Origin: Bacteroides oleiciplenus YIT 12058
GTDB taxonomy: Bacteria > Bacteroidota > Bacteroidia > Bacteroidales > Bacteroidaceae
Assembly: GCF_000315485.1 (NCBI RefSeq)
Contig: NZ_JH992940.1
Location: 1,686,816 to 1,750,815 of the forward strand
DNA length: 64,000 nt
Direction of reading: 5' to 3'
In this document: piece by piece, positions 1 to 8,344 of the stretch
Layout: every line of letters begins with the position of its first letter
Position numbering within the stretch: the stretch's first letter is position 1
The notes under the pieces: model-generated
Seen by the model: the letters and a program-made list of their open reading frames with translations, nothing else
Told to the model about the DNA's origin: nothing
Database searches by the model: none
Translations under genes and position numbers: made by a program

Positions 1-133
1 TGGCAACACCAATGTGGAACTTATCACCCACTACTTTTTTCAGAGAAGGTTCATCGCTCCTTACAGGATTACCTCCCCAGGAATTTAAAGCAAATCCCAT
101 TAATAATACAAACAAAATATTCTTGTTTTTCAT
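1..133 (-). CDS. GH10-like endo-xylanase, N-terminal fragment (runs off window)
   Basis: This frame is open from an ATG at 131-133 to the left edge and gives 44 residues. A short hydrophobic leader starting MKNKNILFVLLMGFAL resembles a secretion signal. It is followed by SLKKVVGDKFHIGVA, which matches the start of GH10 catalytic domains, where a helix leads into a strand with the pattern K-F-x-I-G-x-A. GH10 enzymes cut the beta-1,4-xylose backbone. The gene lies just downstream of the xyn10C terminator, in the same direction, and has its own promoter with the boxes found before xusA and the GH115 gene. That supports a xylanase of the same regulon. Only the N-terminus is visible, so the family call is an inference from a short match and from context. 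Confidence 0.7.
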   Translation of the reverse strand, partial: MKNKNILFVLLMGFALNSWGGNPVRSDEPSLKKVVGDKFHIGVA

Positions 134-183
134 ATTATTTTCTATTTTATCTTTAACTATAATTTCAGCTATCTTTCCGGTTT

Positions 184-211
184 CAAATGTAACAGATAGA
201 AATAAAACAAG
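184..211 (-). promoter_or_regulatory. Bacteroides-type promoter of the left-edge GH10 gene
   Basis: On the minus strand TACATTTG (184-191) fits the Bacteroides -7 consensus TAnnTTTG, and CTTG (208-211) lies 16 bases upstream as a weak -33 box. The predicted start is near 177, giving a leader of about 44 bases. The weak -33 box fits an activator-dependent promoter. Confidence 0.6.
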
Positions 212-220
212 CTGTATTTT

Positions 221-272
221 CATGCTACATAGTTATTCACTGATGTTACATCTTTAATGTCTATGTTACAAT
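221..272 (-). promoter_or_regulatory. Putative xylan-regulon activator boxes
   Basis: Read on the plus strand, this stretch has CATGCTACA at 221 and TTAC cores at 246 and 266, each within ATGTTACA. On the transcribed strand they read TGTAACAT, as direct repeats 20 to 21 bp apart. Measured from position 191, the edge of the -7 box, the TTAC cores begin at +55 and +75. Exactly the same distances occur before xusA and the GH115 gene. A hybrid two-component regulator is the usual activator of such loci in Bacteroides, but the protein that binds here is inferred. Confidence 0.65.
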
Positions 273-331
273 TTCTTGCAGAAACATTCCATCGTCCTTT
301 CTGTCACTTGCATATACTAACAGAAAAGATA

Positions 332-372
332 AATTAACGCCCATACAAGGATTTCCTGTATGGGCGTTAATT
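332..372 (-). terminator. Terminator of the xus operon
   Basis: A perfect 16-bp inverted repeat (332-347 with 357-372, loop of 9) lies 11 bases past the xyn10C stop codon. The outer ends are AATT/AATT rather than a long T-tract. It probably ends the xusA-xyn10C transcript and insulates the next GH10 gene. Confidence 0.75.
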
Positions 373-383
373 ATAGAGAACTC

Positions 384-2537
384 TTATTTACCGGACAAGC
401 CTTCTGCAAATCCTGCATAGACATGCTTGCGGTTATAATTAGCATCCCACAGACCTACCGGTTCACCACCGCGCCAACTGGAACTATTGGGACTATCGGT
501 AGCACACCATTGGGTAATACCATACTGCTGGGCAGCAGGAATTATTTCAAAGAACTTCTTCACGATGAAATTATAGTATTCGGACATCGCCTTATGCTGA
601 ACTTCAGTCATATTCTCTGTCTTCACACTATTACCGTTCTCATCTATGTAGCCCATATCGAGCTCGGAAATCTTCACCAGCTTACCGCTCTTAGCCATGA
701 TTTCGAACATCTTCACAATATGATCTTCCTTGCTCTTCTGTATAGCAGCATTGGCATAGCAACTCACATGCATCTGCGTACCAATACCGTCAATCTTCGT
801 CACGCCGTCAGCTTCCCACTTCTTAATCCAATGTACCAAACTCTTGACCTTTTTGTTGTCATCCCAGTCTGATTCCAGATTATAGTCGTTGACGAAGAGT
901 TTCAAAGGATTGATTCCATCATTCTCAGCATAGTACTTACGGGCAGCAGCCACAGTAATACGCACATAATCCACGCTACCTAAATAGTCTTGCCAGTAGA
1001 AATTATTCTTGGCATCCTCTGCGCTAGCACTAGCAGATGACTGTAAAGGATAGAAACCTTCCCCGTCATCACCACCACCGGAAATAGCTTCGTTCACTAC
1101 ATCCCATGCAGTTACATAACCCGTAGTAGCTTTCATCATACCCTCTACCCAGTTATTCATGGCCCAGGTTAGGGTGTCTTTCTTTTCTTCGGGAGTAAGA
1201 GGAATCGAATTCATCTTCACAACCTTACAAATCCTAACCGACTTAAGATCAAGTGTTGCGTCACAAGTCTGTGGTTTAAGAATGACATCATAATTGCCAC
1301 CCGCAACATTAGGAAGATTCAATCTTACCATCTGACTACCCGCCTTAATAGGCACAGAAACCGTAATACTTTGAGCATCCCCTCCCCAGCCATTCTGCAT
1401 GGTCAATTGTACACCATCACCATCCTTAGAAGACTTCAGATCGAGATACATGACATAATTTCCTTCTTCAAGTGAATTTTCACCACCAGGAAGAATAAAG
1501 AATTGTGACCAATCACCTGTAGGCACAAAATGTATACAGCCATCTATAACAGGAGGTTCACAACCCATTACATAGAATGGAAATGGACCATCCTGACAAG
1601 TCCGCATCACTTTCTCTTGTTCAACCTCTACAGCAGGACTTTCAGAGTGAGTAATCTTAACATACTTAATTTGAATAGTTCCGGCAAAAAGACCTGATTG
1701 AGTCATCACGTGACCACCATCAGCCACAGCTTTAAAAGCAAACTCATACTCTTTCCACTCAGTGTCGAAATCAAATCCCCCTTCGGCTCTACCTGACCAA
1801 GGACCTACACCGACTGAAAGTCGACCTTTACCAGAACCCTTAATCATCATTTTCAACTTATACTCCTTACCTACAAGGGTAGGAAGACCGTCAGCTGTAT
1901 GATACTGAACAAGGTAATTCTGTTCAGCGGGAGTAGGATTTATAACTTCAAGACAACCCTCAGAAGTATTCACATCAATAGTTACACCTTCCGGCGCTTG
2001 CTTCCAGAAAGTATATGGATCTTTAGAGTAATCTACTACATAATCTTCAACATCAATTTTTTCATCAGGATCTCCATCCATCTCCTTATCTTTCAGCAAC
2101 GAATTCAAATACTTATTATTCTGCTGCGCATGCCAAGCCAATGTGTGTCCATAAATAGTAATTCCTCCGGCTTTGGCCGCAGAAACGAAGTTTTCTACGG
2201 TTCCAAAATTCATTGTACCATCGTCAGATACACACGAAGCATACTTCATGGCATTACCTGCCGTCATTTCATGGAAATTAGAGTTAGCCAGGCGTGTCAC
2301 CTGACCACCTGCAATATAATCGCTTGCAGCCAGTGCGATTCCCAACTTAAAGTCGGGATTGGCACTACTGTTTATATAAGTTTTCAATGCATCATACTGA
2401 TTGAGATACTCCATACCTGCAATAGAGGCAGGCTTCTCAACATCAAACAACAACTTGGTATCGTCCACACAAGAGGTGGCAACAACAGCCGCAGCCGTTA
2501 AAAGCATTGTTCCTAATATATTTTTTATATGTTTCAT
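384..2537 (-). CDS. xyn10C: GH10 endo-1,4-beta-xylanase with CBM insertion (Xyn10C-like)
   Basis: A 717-residue surface lipoprotein; the lipobox ends at Cys23 (VVATSC). The GH10 domain is split. Residues about 40-150 carry the first strands, including HTLAWH at 131-136. Residues about 155-440 form an insertion of two beta-sandwich modules of the CBM4/9/22 type. Residues about 445-717 complete the barrel. The acid/base is Glu483 in WDVVNEA and the nucleophile is Glu625 in KISELDMG. GH10 xylanases with tandem CBMs inserted in the catalytic barrel are known from Bacteroides and Prevotella xylan loci. As the last gene after xusA-E it fits the core xylan utilisation operon. The enzyme should sit on the outer surface and cut xylan into oligosaccharides for the SusC/D pairs. 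Confidence 0.95.
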   Translation of the reverse strand: MKHIKNILGTMLLTAAAVVATSCVDDTKLLFDVEKPASIAGMEYLNQYDALKTYINSSANPDFKLGIALAASDYIAGGQVTRLANSNFHEMTAGNAMKYASCVSDDGTMNFGTVENFVSAAKAGGITIYGHTLAWHAQQNNKYLNSLLKDKEMDGDPDEKIDVEDYVVDYSKDPYTFWKQAPEGVTIDVNTSEGCLEVINPTPAEQNYLVQYHTADGLPTLVGKEYKLKMMIKGSGKGRLSVGVGPWSGRAEGGFDFDTEWKEYEFAFKAVADGGHVMTQSGLFAGTIQIKYVKITHSESPAVEVEQEKVMRTCQDGPFPFYVMGCEPPVIDGCIHFVPTGDWSQFFILPGGENSLEEGNYVMYLDLKSSKDGDGVQLTMQNGWGGDAQSITVSVPIKAGSQMVRLNLPNVAGGNYDVILKPQTCDATLDLKSVRICKVVKMNSIPLTPEEKKDTLTWAMNNWVEGMMKATTGYVTAWDVVNEAISGGGDDGEGFYPLQSSASASAEDAKNNFYWQDYLGSVDYVRITVAAARKYYAENDGINPLKLFVNDYNLESDWDDNKKVKSLVHWIKKWEADGVTKIDGIGTQMHVSCYANAAIQKSKEDHIVKMFEIMAKSGKLVKISELDMGYIDENGNSVKTENMTEVQHKAMSEYYNFIVKKFFEIIPAAQQYGITQWCATDSPNSSSWRGGEPVGLWDANYNRKHVYAGFAEGLSGK

Positions 2538-2568
2538 ATAAATACTTTTTTAATAAGAAATCCTATCA

Positions 2569-3603
2569 TTATTTCTTCACGGGAGTGAACCATTCAGCCT
2601 TCACGCCACGGTAGTGCACCACTAAAGTGTCTTTGGTGACACAATGAATGCCGGCATAGTCCATGGTATAATCCAGATAGAGCACATCACGGTCTTTATT
2701 GCCCCAGCTTTTCTTGTCACCTTTGGCTACGAACTTGCCGCTACCAGTAGCCGCTACGCCTTCGGAGTTGGAAGTAATGGTACAGTTACCACTCTCATCG
2801 AAAGCGAGCAACAATTTACTGTCAATGATCTCTCCGGCTGCGTTACGGGTGGGACGAACCCACTGCACCTTATTCAGACCTACAGTACTGAATCCGTCAA
2901 TAGTTTCATCCTTCTCCACATTGGCAGCATGGCGAACCTCCGTACCGGTCTTGCCACCGCTATAAGTATCAACGCCCCGACGCAGGTAGTGCGAATCGTA
3001 CTTGCTGATATACTTCACAGCATAGAGAATATAGTCTTTAGGCTGTATCTCCCAGTTATCCTTGTTCATACGATGGGGAGTATCAACTGAAGGCTTTCCC
3101 TCCAAGATAGAGTCGGCATTCTGCACACCGGTCATCACTACAGGGATAACATAGTTCAACCCGGTGGACTTAGGATCATTAAAGAATGCGTCCGTCAGGT
3201 TCACAGTAACGCCACCCAATACTTGGCCTTTTTTGATGACAATCTTCTCAGAACTCAATGTGTAATGTGAAGAAGGCAGAGGCTCTACATCACCTTCAGA
3301 ACTTCCAAAAGCGTAGCCATCGCACAACGAGTTGTCTACCCGGATGCCGATTTCCACGTCTTTCTTATTCTCGTATACACCGCCTATGGTAGCCATAATC
3401 TGGCACTTATGCTCTTTGTCCAATGAGTTATCCACCGATTCATCCTCGCCCAGTGTAATGGTGCGGATGGGACTTTGATAGGCAAAGTAAACCGCAGAAT
3501 ATTTGTAGTCGGGGAAGTCCCAGTCGTTGTTCTCACATGCTGTGAACAAAGCTCCCGCCATAGCGGCTATTATCAGGAATGATTTTTTCATTGCTATTTT
3601 CAT
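2569..3603 (-). CDS. xusE: XusE-like surface lipoprotein (DUF1735-type)
   Basis: A 344-residue lipoprotein with a lipobox ending at the Cys of FTACEN. The N-terminal half looks like DUF1735 (a beta-sandwich of the BT_3987 N-terminal type, with conserved F-x-x-P..Y.L and KGQ..G.v.V features). The C-terminal half resembles DUF4361-type domains, though I could not compare it directly. SusE-position proteins usually bind glycan on the cell surface next to SusCD; this role is inferred from position. The start could be the first Met or the Met four codons later (MKKSFLII), which gives a more typical signal peptide. The gene lies 31 bp upstream of xyn10C and 41 bp after xusD, so all three are likely cotranscribed. 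Confidence 0.85.
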   Translation of the reverse strand: MKIAMKKSFLIIAAMAGALFTACENNDWDFPDYKYSAVYFAYQSPIRTITLGEDESVDNSLDKEHKCQIMATIGGVYENKKDVEIGIRVDNSLCDGYAFGSSEGDVEPLPSSHYTLSSEKIVIKKGQVLGGVTVNLTDAFFNDPKSTGLNYVIPVVMTGVQNADSILEGKPSVDTPHRMNKDNWEIQPKDYILYAVKYISKYDSHYLRRGVDTYSGGKTGTEVRHAANVEKDETIDGFSTVGLNKVQWVRPTRNAAGEIIDSKLLLAFDESGNCTITSNSEGVAATGSGKFVAKGDKKSWGNKDRDVLYLDYTMDYAGIHCVTKDTLVVHYRGVKAEWFTPVKK

Positions 3604-3644
3604 TTATTCAGTTTATATAAATTCGTTTACACGCAGACTGTCAC

Positions 3645-5441
3645 TTACCATCCTTTATTCTGGATGAGAGCATCAAACTTCAACATTTCACTATAAGGCA
3701 CAGGACCGTAGTACATGTAATCCTTATAGTCGCGTTTCTCTACGTCTACCACTTCATGGTTAGTTCCCGTAATCTTCATACCCTTCACGGTTTCATTCAG
3801 CTTGCTGAGATCCACCTTCCAGCGACGTAAATCCCAGAAACGGAAACCTTCGAAGCAGAGTTCCAGACGACGTTCGTTGCGGATGAGTTCACGCATTTTG
3901 TCTTTGTCGCCTTTTATCGACTCCAGATAAGGATCGCCACCATTCTCACCGATACCGGCACGTTGACGGATAGCCTTAATCACATCATAGGCTGAGTAAC
4001 TGTTGGCTCCTTTACCTTGCGGTCCCCAAGCCTCATTGGCAGCTTCAGCATACCCTAGGAAAATTTCAGTATAACGAATCCAAGGTTTGATGTGATAGCC
4101 ATTAGTGGTGTTGCTTGGATTAGCATTCACGTTCATATCCAAGAATTTACGTAAGTAGTAACCGGTACGTGTAGAAGCTCCGTCGAACTTATTCATGGCA
4201 TCGTTATTGGTGCCATCTGCGGCAGTAGTGATAACACTGCTTGATGCACCAGCCTTGCAACCATTATAAATGATGTACAGGGCCAAGCGGGGATCACGAT
4301 TAGCATATGGATTCTGAGCATCATACCCACTTCGAGAGTCGCTGATAGGATAACCGGTCAACGAAGGAAATGCATCTACCAAGTTCTGAGAAGGATTGAC
4401 ACGCCCCTTGCCGAAAAGAGAAGGAGGATATTGATCCTTTTCAAGATCGGCACTCTCGTTCTTGTTGCTACGCCACAAAAATTCGGGGCGGTTGTAGCCT
4501 GCCACCAGGTTCTTGATGCCATTGGCATCTTCGTACCACTTGTTACCTGTAGGATCGATGTTAGCTATAGGATTACCACCAAGATTAGCCAGTATCTCAG
4601 CCATACTGTTAGCAGCCTGTTCCCAAGTAACTCCAGAGCCTTCGCTATAGGCAGGGCTGGCTGCAAGCAGGGCAGCCTGGGCACGGATGGCGCGAGCCAC
4701 GCGGGCACTCATACGATTCTTGGCATGGTCTCCAAACACACGGTTGTACTGACTGAGGTCGGCACCCATCTGAGTATATTTGGAGGGTACATCGCCTGCA
4801 CCATTCACATCACCATACTCTTCGGGAAGCATCTCAATAGCTTTCTCCACATCCCTGTTCAGTTGATCCAAACACTCACGGAATGTGTTACGCGGCTTAT
4901 TAAAGTCTGAATTGATATCCTCCGATTCTGTCAGGATGGGGATACCCAGCAATTGCCCATCAGCACTCCATCCGGCACAGCTCATCAACAGATGATACAT
5001 GTAGAGGGCACGCATACCATAAGCATCGCCTTGGAAACGTACTTTGAAAAGGTCGGAAGCTACCTTATCTCTAGCCCACTCCACATTCTCAGAAATTTCC
5101 AGAAACTGATTAAGGTATTGCCACGACGCACGCAAATATTGCCAATTGTCCATGGCATTGTTATCAGCACGCCAGGAACCAGTTGCCATCTTCAGATAAG
5201 AATTTCCTATATCATTGGATACGGCATCGTCGGTAGCTACGTCAGTAAACTTCCAAGAGTTGGCATTTTCACCTAGCGGATTACTAATATAGGCATGTCC
5301 CAACAAACCGACAGCCCACGAAGGCATGTTTTCCAAGTCTGCCGCATCTTTGTGGTTCTCTATTGTCGGCTCAAACAAATCGTCGCAAGCGGAGAATGCC
5401 ACCAATAATGCCGCTGATAAGATGATATTTTTTAGTTTCAT
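3645..5441 (-). CDS. xusD: SusD/RagB family glycan-binding lipoprotein (XusD)
   Basis: A 598-residue lipoprotein with signal MKLKNIILSAALLVAFSAC. It has the SusD/RagB layout: tetratricopeptide-like helices in the N-terminal half (ALYMYHLL and neighbours) and the C-terminal signature IRNERRLELCFEGFRFWDLRRWK. SusD proteins bind oligosaccharides at the outer surface and act as a lid on the partner SusC porin. It directly follows xusC, so that pair should form one SusCD complex. Sequence and context both fit the second SusCD pair of the core xylan locus. Ligand identity (xylan or arabinoxylan oligosaccharides) is inferred. Confidence 0.93.
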   Translation of the reverse strand: MKLKNIILSAALLVAFSACDDLFEPTIENHKDAADLENMPSWAVGLLGHAYISNPLGENANSWKFTDVATDDAVSNDIGNSYLKMATGSWRADNNAMDNWQYLRASWQYLNQFLEISENVEWARDKVASDLFKVRFQGDAYGMRALYMYHLLMSCAGWSADGQLLGIPILTESEDINSDFNKPRNTFRECLDQLNRDVEKAIEMLPEEYGDVNGAGDVPSKYTQMGADLSQYNRVFGDHAKNRMSARVARAIRAQAALLAASPAYSEGSGVTWEQAANSMAEILANLGGNPIANIDPTGNKWYEDANGIKNLVAGYNRPEFLWRSNKNESADLEKDQYPPSLFGKGRVNPSQNLVDAFPSLTGYPISDSRSGYDAQNPYANRDPRLALYIIYNGCKAGASSSVITTAADGTNNDAMNKFDGASTRTGYYLRKFLDMNVNANPSNTTNGYHIKPWIRYTEIFLGYAEAANEAWGPQGKGANSYSAYDVIKAIRQRAGIGENGGDPYLESIKGDKDKMRELIRNERRLELCFEGFRFWDLRRWKVDLSKLNETVKGMKITGTNHEVVDVEKRDYKDYMYYGPVPYSEMLKFDALIQNKGW

Positions 5442-5485
5442 AACTTCTTATTTTTTCAATCTTCATTATTAAATTTATCATTTTC

Positions 5486-8314
5486 TCAGAAAGTGCCCTT
5501 AAAACCAAGTTGGTAGAAGCGCGTCTGAGGTGCGCTGCCTACGTTCAGTTCCAAAGCTTTGCGCTCTTTCGCAATGGTGAGCAGGTTGTTTGCGTTGGCA
5601 AAGAAACTCAAACCCTTGATGAAAGTTCCTCTCAACACTTTCTCAGGCATCTTGTAAGTAAGCTGAATCTGAGTAAGGTTGAAGCGGTCGTTCTTATACA
5701 TCCAGAAGTCGGAAGTACGGAAGTTGTTGGCACCGTCGGTTGTGGTCAGTCGCGGATAAGTGGCCGTAGCTGCCGTCTCGGGAGTCCAACGGTTGCGCAC
5801 CACTTCAGAGTATTTACCATCACCCTTTACCCAGTAGTATGAGTTATCTTTCATACCGTAGCCACCCAGATAGAGGTTACCCATGGCATAAAGGGTAAAG
5901 TTGCGCCATTTAACAGTAAGATTAATACCGCTCATGAAGGGAGAATCCCAACGCCCCAGAAATACGCGGTCATTGTCATCAATCTTACCGTCGTTATTTT
6001 GGTCTTTATAACGGATATCTCCAGGTTTCACATCTCCAAATGTCTGTGTAGGAGCAGCATCGATTTCAGCCTGGGTCTGGAAAAAACCTTCGTTCTGCAA
6101 GCCCCAGTGCCCGTTCAAAGCACGACCTACAGCCGACAGATAGTCGAACTCTATATTCTCATCCCGCTTCTCGGCAGTGCTCTTGTAGTACATACCACTT
6201 ACACCAAGAGTAAGATCCACTTCACCCACCTTCTTGTTGGCATATACACTGAAATCAACCCCTGTACGCTTATCCACATTGAAGTTCACATAAGGAATGA
6301 TAGATGATGACGGATAGCCAATCTGCGTGAAATAGTTGGGATACAACGAATTGGTACGAGCCAATCCACCATCCATTTTGCTGGTGAAGAAATTGACATC
6401 GAAACTAATTAACCTGTTCCACATAGAACCACGCAAACCTGCGGTAAACTCTTTACGCTTCACGTAGCTCATGTCGAGGTTGTCACCACGCTGGAACTCT
6501 GTGGCAGACAAACCACCGTTGTCCCCCCAACTGTACCAACCGCCCGATTGTATCACTGCCTTATAGAGGAAGTAACCGTCTTCGTTATCGGAAGCGGTAA
6601 TATCGAGATCCTGATTGATAATACCTGCCGAAGCTGTCACCATTAGGTCATCAAAAATAGAATTTTCCATAAACGACTCTTTGGCGAGGTTCCAGCCCAA
6701 AGTAACTGTAGGCGAAAAAGCTGCGCGTTTACCTTCGGGCAACTTAGTCGAATAAGGCATTGCAGCACTGAAGTCAGCATAATATTTGTGCTGGTAGTTA
6801 TACGATGCCTGGAAACCTAAATTAGCATTGGTAGTGCGATGATAGCGTCCACTCTGTTGTGTCTGCCAAGCATTGGCCAAAACCATGGCAAAAAGATTAT
6901 GGTCGGCATTGATAGTGCGCTGATAATCGAACTGACCGGACACATTATAGGTGTATCGATAAGCTGAATTGCTGATATTCTCATTGCCACTCTTCTCATC
7001 CTTTCCATACTGCGTAATACTTGCAATAGCATCTTTTCCATTGTAATTGGTCCACACAGGTGAAAAAGTGGCATAACTGCTGCTATAACCCTGATTATAG
7101 GTAGAAGCGTAGTCTATACCATATTTGGCACGGAAGTAAAGACCTTTGAGTAACGGGGACAGATTGATGTCAAAGCGTGTATTAAACTGGAACTGACGGC
7201 TCACAAACTTGTTGTCGCCAGCTGCATATGCGTCGGCCACCGGATTAGTAGGATTCTGCTGCGTACCGCCAAAGAAGTATTTGCCATCTTTGATATAACT
7301 ACTATTAAGTACGGTATTCAATGAGTTCTGGTCAGTCCCTTCGATATAACTCAGAGGGATGAACGGAGACACCAAGTACGGGCGTAACGTGGCGGCTTGC
7401 CCCCACCAGTCTACATTGGCTGCATAAGAATCATAGAAAGTGACATTGGCATCAGCCTGTGCCGTGATAAGTTTATGTAACTGCATATCTACATTTCCGC
7501 GTACAAAGAAACGGCTGACATAATTATCCTCCGTGTTGCCTACTTTAAGGAGGGATGACTCACGATAGTAACCTGTAGAGGTGTAATATTTCACCTTCTC
7601 GCTACCGCCTGAGATTTCGGCTACCGCTTCAGAGCGGTTGTATGCTTTCTTCAAATAATCAGAAGAATACATATCGAAGTTGGGATAGCGATAGGGATTC
7701 AGGCCGGATGCATGATTATAAATAGCCCCCTGCGAGTAGTTTGCAGCCAGACCATCGTTCGCACGAGCCTCGTTGTAGAGGGTCATGTACTCTGCCGAAC
7801 CCAAATATTTGGGATAAGACTTGGGAGTATAGAAACCGGTATTGGCATGAACATTTATTCGGAGATCACCCACTTCACCACGTTTGGTAGTGATGGAAAG
7901 AACACCTTTGGCGGCACGCGGACCATAGAGTACTACAGCCGAAGCTCCCTTTAAGAGGGTAATCTGATCTATCTCGTGAGGGAGCACATTGTTTGCATCA
8001 CGCACCATCCCGTCTACTATAACGAGGTATTCGCTGTTTCCCCAGATGTTACCGTTGAAACCACCCACCACATTGTCAACAAGGCTCAAACTATTGTTTG
8101 TATATGCTTTTTCTGACATTTCCTTCATATCAATGACCGATACTCCGCCCAACAGGTCGCTTCGATCTATGGAACGGAATGCCACTTGTACCTTTTGGAG
8201 CGTATCAGTTTGGGCAGCTTCCACCAAGTCAACCAGCGTCTCTTGAGCGGCAACATGTGTGTGAGCGAAAGCCAACGCCGCACAAAATACAAGTCCTTTA
8301 TATATATGTTTCAT
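5486..8314 (-). CDS. xusC: SusC/RagA TonB-dependent transporter (XusC), short N-terminus
   Basis: A 942-residue outer-membrane TonB-dependent porin with signal peptide MKHIYKGLVFCAALAFAHTHVAAQ. The plug domain runs from about residue 50 to 150, with EYLVIVDGMVRD and SITTKRGE, followed by a 22-strand-type barrel ending in YQLGFKGTF with a C-terminal Phe. Unlike the upstream xusA product it lacks the carboxypeptidase-regulatory-like beta-sandwich normally placed after the signal in SusC proteins. The mature N-terminus goes almost straight into a TonB-box-like segment (LQKVQVAFR). It pairs with xusD, 44 bp downstream. The short N-terminus is typical of some paired SusC proteins and is not a truncation artefact, because the signal peptide is intact. 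Confidence 0.93.
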   Translation of the reverse strand: MKHIYKGLVFCAALAFAHTHVAAQETLVDLVEAAQTDTLQKVQVAFRSIDRSDLLGGVSVIDMKEMSEKAYTNNSLSLVDNVVGGFNGNIWGNSEYLVIVDGMVRDANNVLPHEIDQITLLKGASAVVLYGPRAAKGVLSITTKRGEVGDLRINVHANTGFYTPKSYPKYLGSAEYMTLYNEARANDGLAANYSQGAIYNHASGLNPYRYPNFDMYSSDYLKKAYNRSEAVAEISGGSEKVKYYTSTGYYRESSLLKVGNTEDNYVSRFFVRGNVDMQLHKLITAQADANVTFYDSYAANVDWWGQAATLRPYLVSPFIPLSYIEGTDQNSLNTVLNSSYIKDGKYFFGGTQQNPTNPVADAYAAGDNKFVSRQFQFNTRFDINLSPLLKGLYFRAKYGIDYASTYNQGYSSSYATFSPVWTNYNGKDAIASITQYGKDEKSGNENISNSAYRYTYNVSGQFDYQRTINADHNLFAMVLANAWQTQQSGRYHRTTNANLGFQASYNYQHKYYADFSAAMPYSTKLPEGKRAAFSPTVTLGWNLAKESFMENSIFDDLMVTASAGIINQDLDITASDNEDGYFLYKAVIQSGGWYSWGDNGGLSATEFQRGDNLDMSYVKRKEFTAGLRGSMWNRLISFDVNFFTSKMDGGLARTNSLYPNYFTQIGYPSSSIIPYVNFNVDKRTGVDFSVYANKKVGEVDLTLGVSGMYYKSTAEKRDENIEFDYLSAVGRALNGHWGLQNEGFFQTQAEIDAAPTQTFGDVKPGDIRYKDQNNDGKIDDNDRVFLGRWDSPFMSGINLTVKWRNFTLYAMGNLYLGGYGMKDNSYYWVKGDGKYSEVVRNRWTPETAATATYPRLTTTDGANNFRTSDFWMYKNDRFNLTQIQLTYKMPEKVLRGTFIKGLSFFANANNLLTIAKERKALELNVGSAPQTRFYQLGFKGTF

Positions 8315-8344
8315 CTTATTATAGTTTTTACGTTAATAAAACCA

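Noticed and set aside
360..872. Plus-strand ORF of 170 codons over the GH10 gene
   Set aside because: It lies wholly opposite a well-supported xylanase and starts inside its terminator; the translation has no family features.
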